This document shows, piece after piece, positions 61,408-64,000 of a stretch of 64,000 nucleotides of DNA (position 1 is its first letter; each line of letters starts with the position of its first letter). The notes under the pieces were generated by a model. That model saw only the letters and a program-made list of their open reading frames with translations. It was not told the DNA's origin and ran no database searches. Location: contig NZ_CP077639.1 in NCBI RefSeq assembly GCF_019056395.1, positions 1,056,001 to 1,120,000 of the forward strand, read 5' to 3'. The translations under genes and the position numbers were made by a program. The DNA comes from Terribacillus sp. DMT04. Its GTDB lineage: Bacteria > Bacillota > Bacilli > Bacillales > Amphibacillaceae.

Positions 61408-61986
61408 TTATCTGTTTTCAAGAGAGTCATAGAATCGCTGAATCTTGTTCGGTGTCTTCCGTTTTGTTATATCATAATCGACAAGAATCGATTGGAATAC
61501 AGACTGTCCATGTGCAAAAGTGTTAGCTTCTAATTCCAGCTCGTAGTCAACTGTATCTCCATATTCGCTTCGATCAAGTACAACCGTCGTATCATAATAA
61601 GCAGTTTCGCGTCGAATTGTTTTTAAACGGCCTCCGTACGCTAGTTCCTCGGTGCAAACGCCAAGCTCTTGAATCTGCTTTCTAATCTCAGGTCCTAATG
61701 TAATTTCTCCCTGTATCCAAGCATTCGCTTGTTCTGCTGTCAAAGTATCATGAGTTTCCAGCAGGCCGTCTTCATAGGGCTGTTTTAAAGTGGACTGGTA
61801 TTCTCCATTTTTCTCACGGATCCTTAATGCAGCGCCATGCTGTTTGAGCTGAAAATCCTTTGTTTCAAAGTAATGATTCACTTGTTGAATTTCAGGTTCT
61901 TTTTCCATTTTTAATATTGTATATAATGTGTCAAATTCTGCTTTGGTGAGCAGATTTTTAAATTCAATTTCTACTTCTTGCGGCAT
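61408..61986 (-). CDS. yjbK: CYTH domain protein YjbK
   Basis: A 192-residue protein with the CYTH hallmark ExExK (E6-I-E8-F-K10), the basic/acidic tunnel strands ALRIREKNGEYQSTLKQP and ETAYYDTTVVLDRSEYG, and VDYELELEA. CYTH proteins bind and hydrolyse triphosphates (tripolyphosphate, thiamine or adenylate derivatives). Divergent from relQ, which it neighbours in B. subtilis (yjbK-yjbL-yjbM); yjbL is absent here. Confidence 0.9.
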   Translation of the reverse strand: MPQEVEIEFKNLLTKAEFDTLYTILKMEKEPEIQQVNHYFETKDFQLKQHGAALRIREKNGEYQSTLKQPYEDGLLETHDTLTAEQANAWIQGEITLGPEIRKQIQELGVCTEELAYGGRLKTIRRETAYYDTTVVLDRSEYGDTVDYELELEANTFAHGQSVFQSILVDYDITKRKTPNKIQRFYDSLENR

Positions 61987-62118
61987 GTGCTTACCCCCTG
62001 TACGTACATCTGTTGTTTTCCATTGTTATGCCAAGCTGCTTTTATGATACACTGAATGAAGAGATAATGCATCTGGAACAACTAGACGGGGCTGGTAAGA
62101 AAAGGGGCAATGTGAAAC

Positions 62119-62748
62119 ATGAACTGGGAAGTGTTTTTGGCACCATATGCACAAGTGGTTGAAGAACTGAAAGTAAAGTTGAAGGGGATGCGCTCTCAAT
62201 TCGAATATGAATCACGCCATTCACCAATTGAATTCATTACAGGCCGTGTAAAACCGGTAAGCAGTATCTTACAGAAGGCAGCTACTAAACAAGTTACTGT
62301 TGATCTGCTTCATCGGGAAATCCAAGATATTGCTGGTCTGCGGATTGTTACACAGTTTGTAAATGATATTTATACAGTGGTTGGTATGCTGAAAGCGCGT
62401 AAAGATTTCGTCATTGTAGATGAGATTGATTATATTGTGCAGAAAAAAGACAGCGGCTACCGTTCTTATCATATGATCATTGAGTATCCAGTTGAAACCA
62501 TTCATGGGGAAAAGAAAGTGCTGGCAGAGATTCAGATTCGGACGCTGGCGATGAACTTTTGGGCGACGAATGAGCATTCTCTTAACTATAAATATGATGG
62601 TCAAATTCCGGCAGATTTGAAGGCACGGTTAAAACGGGCAGCAGAAGCTGCATTCCGCCTGGATGAGGAAATGTCTAAAATCCGGGATGATGTTCGAGAA
62701 GCACAACGTATCTATCGTGATCAGCAGCAAATAAAAAAGCATAAATAG
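62119..62748 (+). CDS. relQ: Small alarmone synthetase RelQ/SasB (YjbM)
   Basis: A 209-residue single-domain (p)ppGpp synthetase without the hydrolase domain. It shows HREIQDIAGLRIVTQFVNDIY, the G-loop/synthetase segment IDYIVQKKDSGYRSYHMIIEYPVE, and EIQIRTLAMNFWATNEHSLNYK, as in RelQ tetramers. It transfers pyrophosphate from ATP to GDP or GTP. AAGGGG lies about 12 nt before the ATG, a weak site. It is followed by nadF after 14 nt. Confidence 0.95.
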   Translation: MNWEVFLAPYAQVVEELKVKLKGMRSQFEYESRHSPIEFITGRVKPVSSILQKAATKQVTVDLLHREIQDIAGLRIVTQFVNDIYTVVGMLKARKDFVIVDEIDYIVQKKDSGYRSYHMIIEYPVETIHGEKKVLAEIQIRTLAMNFWATNEHSLNYKYDGQIPADLKARLKRAAEAAFRLDEEMSKIRDDVREAQRIYRDQQQIKKHK

Positions 62749-62762
62749 GGGTGTAAGCTGAG

Positions 62763-63560
62763 ATGAAATATACGGTACTTTCAAGGGGAGATGAGAAGTC
62801 CGATCGTATCAAAGAGACGATCGTCGACCATCTCGCTCATTTCAATTTTGAATACGACGAAAAGGAGCCTGATCTTGCCATCTCTGTTGGAGGCGACGGC
62901 ACGTTCCTGGAGAATTTCCATACGTTTGTCCACCGGTTGGACAGTACAGCTTTTATTGGTATCCATACCGGGCATTTAGGATTTTATGCTGACTGGGTCC
63001 CAGAGGAACTGGAGAAGCTGCTGCTTCAAGTAGCGAATAAACCGTACCATATCGTAGAGTACCCACTCTTGGCAATCTCGATTGCCCATAAGGACGGCAG
63101 AGTGGACGAGCATTTAGCCTTAAACGAATGCTCTGTTAAAACACCGGACGGTTCCGTTGTACTTGATCTCTCGATAAAAGGGGAGCACTTTGAGACATTT
63201 CGCGGAGACGGCCTTGTCATCTCAACACCTTCTGGCAGTACAGCATATAATAAGGCGCTAAACGGAGCGATTATCCATCCGTCACTTGCTTCCATTCAGG
63301 TGACAGAGCTAGCTTCTATTAATAATCGCGTATTCCGGACAATTGGTTCGCCGCTTATACTGCCGAGCCATCATCCATGTACGCTTCGCCCTGTCTTGGA
63401 TAAAAGTTTCTTCATTGCCATTGATCACATGACCGAAAATCATACCGATATTGAGTCTATTACGTGTTCTGTAGCCAAGCAGCGCGTTCGCTTTGCTCGT
63501 TTTCGTCCTTTCCCGTTCTGGAAACGAGTACATGACTCCTTTATTGCAGATAAGAGGTAG
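62763..63560 (+). CDS. nadF: NAD kinase
   Basis: A 265-residue enzyme that phosphorylates NAD to NADP. Motifs: the GGDG loop in [14 protein letters not shown], the NE/D region LALNECSV, and [40 protein letters not shown] precedes the ATG. It lies between relQ and the RluD-type gene, as in B. subtilis yjbM-yjbN-yjbO; five nt separate it from the next gene. Confidence 0.95.
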   Translation: MKYTVLSRGDEKSDRIKETIVDHLAHFNFEYDEKEPDLAISVGGDGTFLENFHTFVHRLDSTAFIGIHTGHLGFYADWVPEELEKLLLQVANKPYHIVEYPLLAISIAHKDGRVDEHLALNECSVKTPDGSVVLDLSIKGEHFETFRGDGLVISTPSGSTAYNKALNGAIIHPSLASIQVTELASINNRVFRTIGSPLILPSHHPCTLRPVLDKSFFIAIDHMTENHTDIESITCSVAKQRVRFARFRPFPFWKRVHDSFIADKR

Positions 63561-63565
63561 CAATT

Positions 63566-64000
63566 ATGAAATTGAGTTGGACTTTACAGGAAGAAGTCAG
63601 CCTGAAGGACTTCTTAAAGTCGCAAGGCGTATCCAGAAGATTATTCAAAACATTGAAAGAGGAGCCGGAGCTGGTAACACTCAATCAGCTGCCGGCCCTT
63701 CTTTGGTATACCGGAAAACCTGGCGATTGCTTGGAAGTAAAGCTGCCGGATGAGACAGCAGGTGGGTTTATGGAGCCAGAGCCGATGGACCTGGCTATAG
63801 TCTTTGAAGATGAGCATGTGCTGGTGCTTGATAAGCAGCCAGGAGCAGCAGTTATTCCTTCCATGAATCAGCCGAATGGAACAATTGCCAATGGTTTGCT
63901 TTGGCATTACAAGCAGCAAGGACTAGCTTATACGGTTCACATTCTGACAAGACTTGACCGTGATACTTCTGGTCTGATGCTTATTGCGAAACATCGATAT
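63566..64000 (+). CDS. yjbO: RluD family pseudouridine synthase YjbO, 5' part (truncated by window)
   Basis: A frame starting at ATG 63566 after AGAGG and open to the window end, 145 residues. The N-terminal segment (SLKDFLKSQGVSRRLFKTL) is S4-like, then IVFEDEHVLVLDKQPGAAV begins the catalytic domain, and the catalytic Asp is in HILTRLDRDTSGLMLIAK. Such enzymes isomerise uridine in 23S rRNA or tRNA. Position after nadF matches B. subtilis yjbO. Probable operon relQ-nadF-yjbO. Confidence 0.9.
   Translation, partial: MKLSWTLQEEVSLKDFLKSQGVSRRLFKTLKEEPELVTLNQLPALLWYTGKPGDCLEVKLPDETAGGFMEPEPMDLAIVFEDEHVLVLDKQPGAAVIPSMNQPNGTIANGLLWHYKQQGLAYTVHILTRLDRDTSGLMLIAKHRY

Overview
The window is chromosomal DNA of a low-to-mid GC Gram-positive endospore-former of the family Bacillaceae. 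The evidence is gene content and order. Blocks match the Bacillus subtilis chromosome almost gene for gene: ecsC-yhaA-hmoB-pbpF-hemEHY, yhfI-lplJ-yhfN-comK, yhjD-yhjE-sipV-addB-addA, yisL-asnO, yitT/yitU-yitV-yitW, yjzD, and fabF-yjbA-trpS-opp-yjbC-spx-mecA-coiA-pepF-spxH-yjbI-yjbK-relQ-nadF-yjbO. These blocks are joined with many intervening B. subtilis genes missing, as expected of a more distant genus (Oceanobacillus, Virgibacillus or Terribacillus type; the genus is a guess). No rRNA, tRNA, CRISPR array, prophage or transposase gene was seen.

Layout. 1-10 kb: end of ecsC, an M20 amidohydrolase, a ferritin-like protein behind a sigma-B-type promoter, a PAP2 phosphatase, haem monooxygenase hmoB, penicillin-binding protein pbpF and the haem operon hemE-hemH-hemY. 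10-16 kb: an SAP/DUF6434 gene, yhfI, lipoate ligase lplJ, membrane protease yhfN, the competence regulator comK facing a LexA-boxed yhjD, yhjE and signal peptidase sipV. 16-24 kb: addB-addA recombination nuclease. 24-32 kb: membrane and housekeeping genes (DUF2254, mini-GNAT, yvbH, DUF418, yisL, asnO, yitT, an Nfu N-domain protein). 32-37.4 kb: a three-gene phosphorelay/c-di-GMP operon (Hpt-GGDEF-REC protein, single-domain receiver, large hybrid kinase) inserted between yitT and yitU relative to B. subtilis. 37.4-43 kb: small genes, yitU-V-W, a Tyr/Gly-rich protein, yjzD, fabF. 43-52 kb: yjbA, trpS behind a T-box leader, and oppABCDF. 52-64 kb: a secreted putative glycoside hydrolase, then the Spx/MecA/CoiA/PepF/SpxH/YjbI/YjbK/RelQ/NadF cluster.

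How the genes work together. Competence and proteolysis are strongly represented: comK, the MecA adaptor that delivers ComK to ClpCP, Spx, the SpxH adaptor that delivers Spx to ClpXP, and coiA. Spx control looks elaborate, with a sigma-B-type promoter before yjbC, ECF-type and sigma-A-type promoters before spx, and a PerR-like 7-1-7 palindrome. Peptide uptake (opp) and peptide breakdown (pepF) lie close by, and stress-nucleotide synthesis (relQ) and NAD kinase close the window.

The most unusual items are: the Hpt-GGDEF-REC/CheY/hybrid-kinase operon without a DNA-binding output; a pair of about 380-440 bp highly structured intergenic repeats, both sitting between convergent genes; a LexA-operated gene transcribed convergently into comK with overlapping 3' ends; and a CRP/FNR-type palindrome filling the spacer of a promoter for an unknown 61-residue membrane protein. 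All functional statements are from sequence reading and family knowledge only; no search was run.
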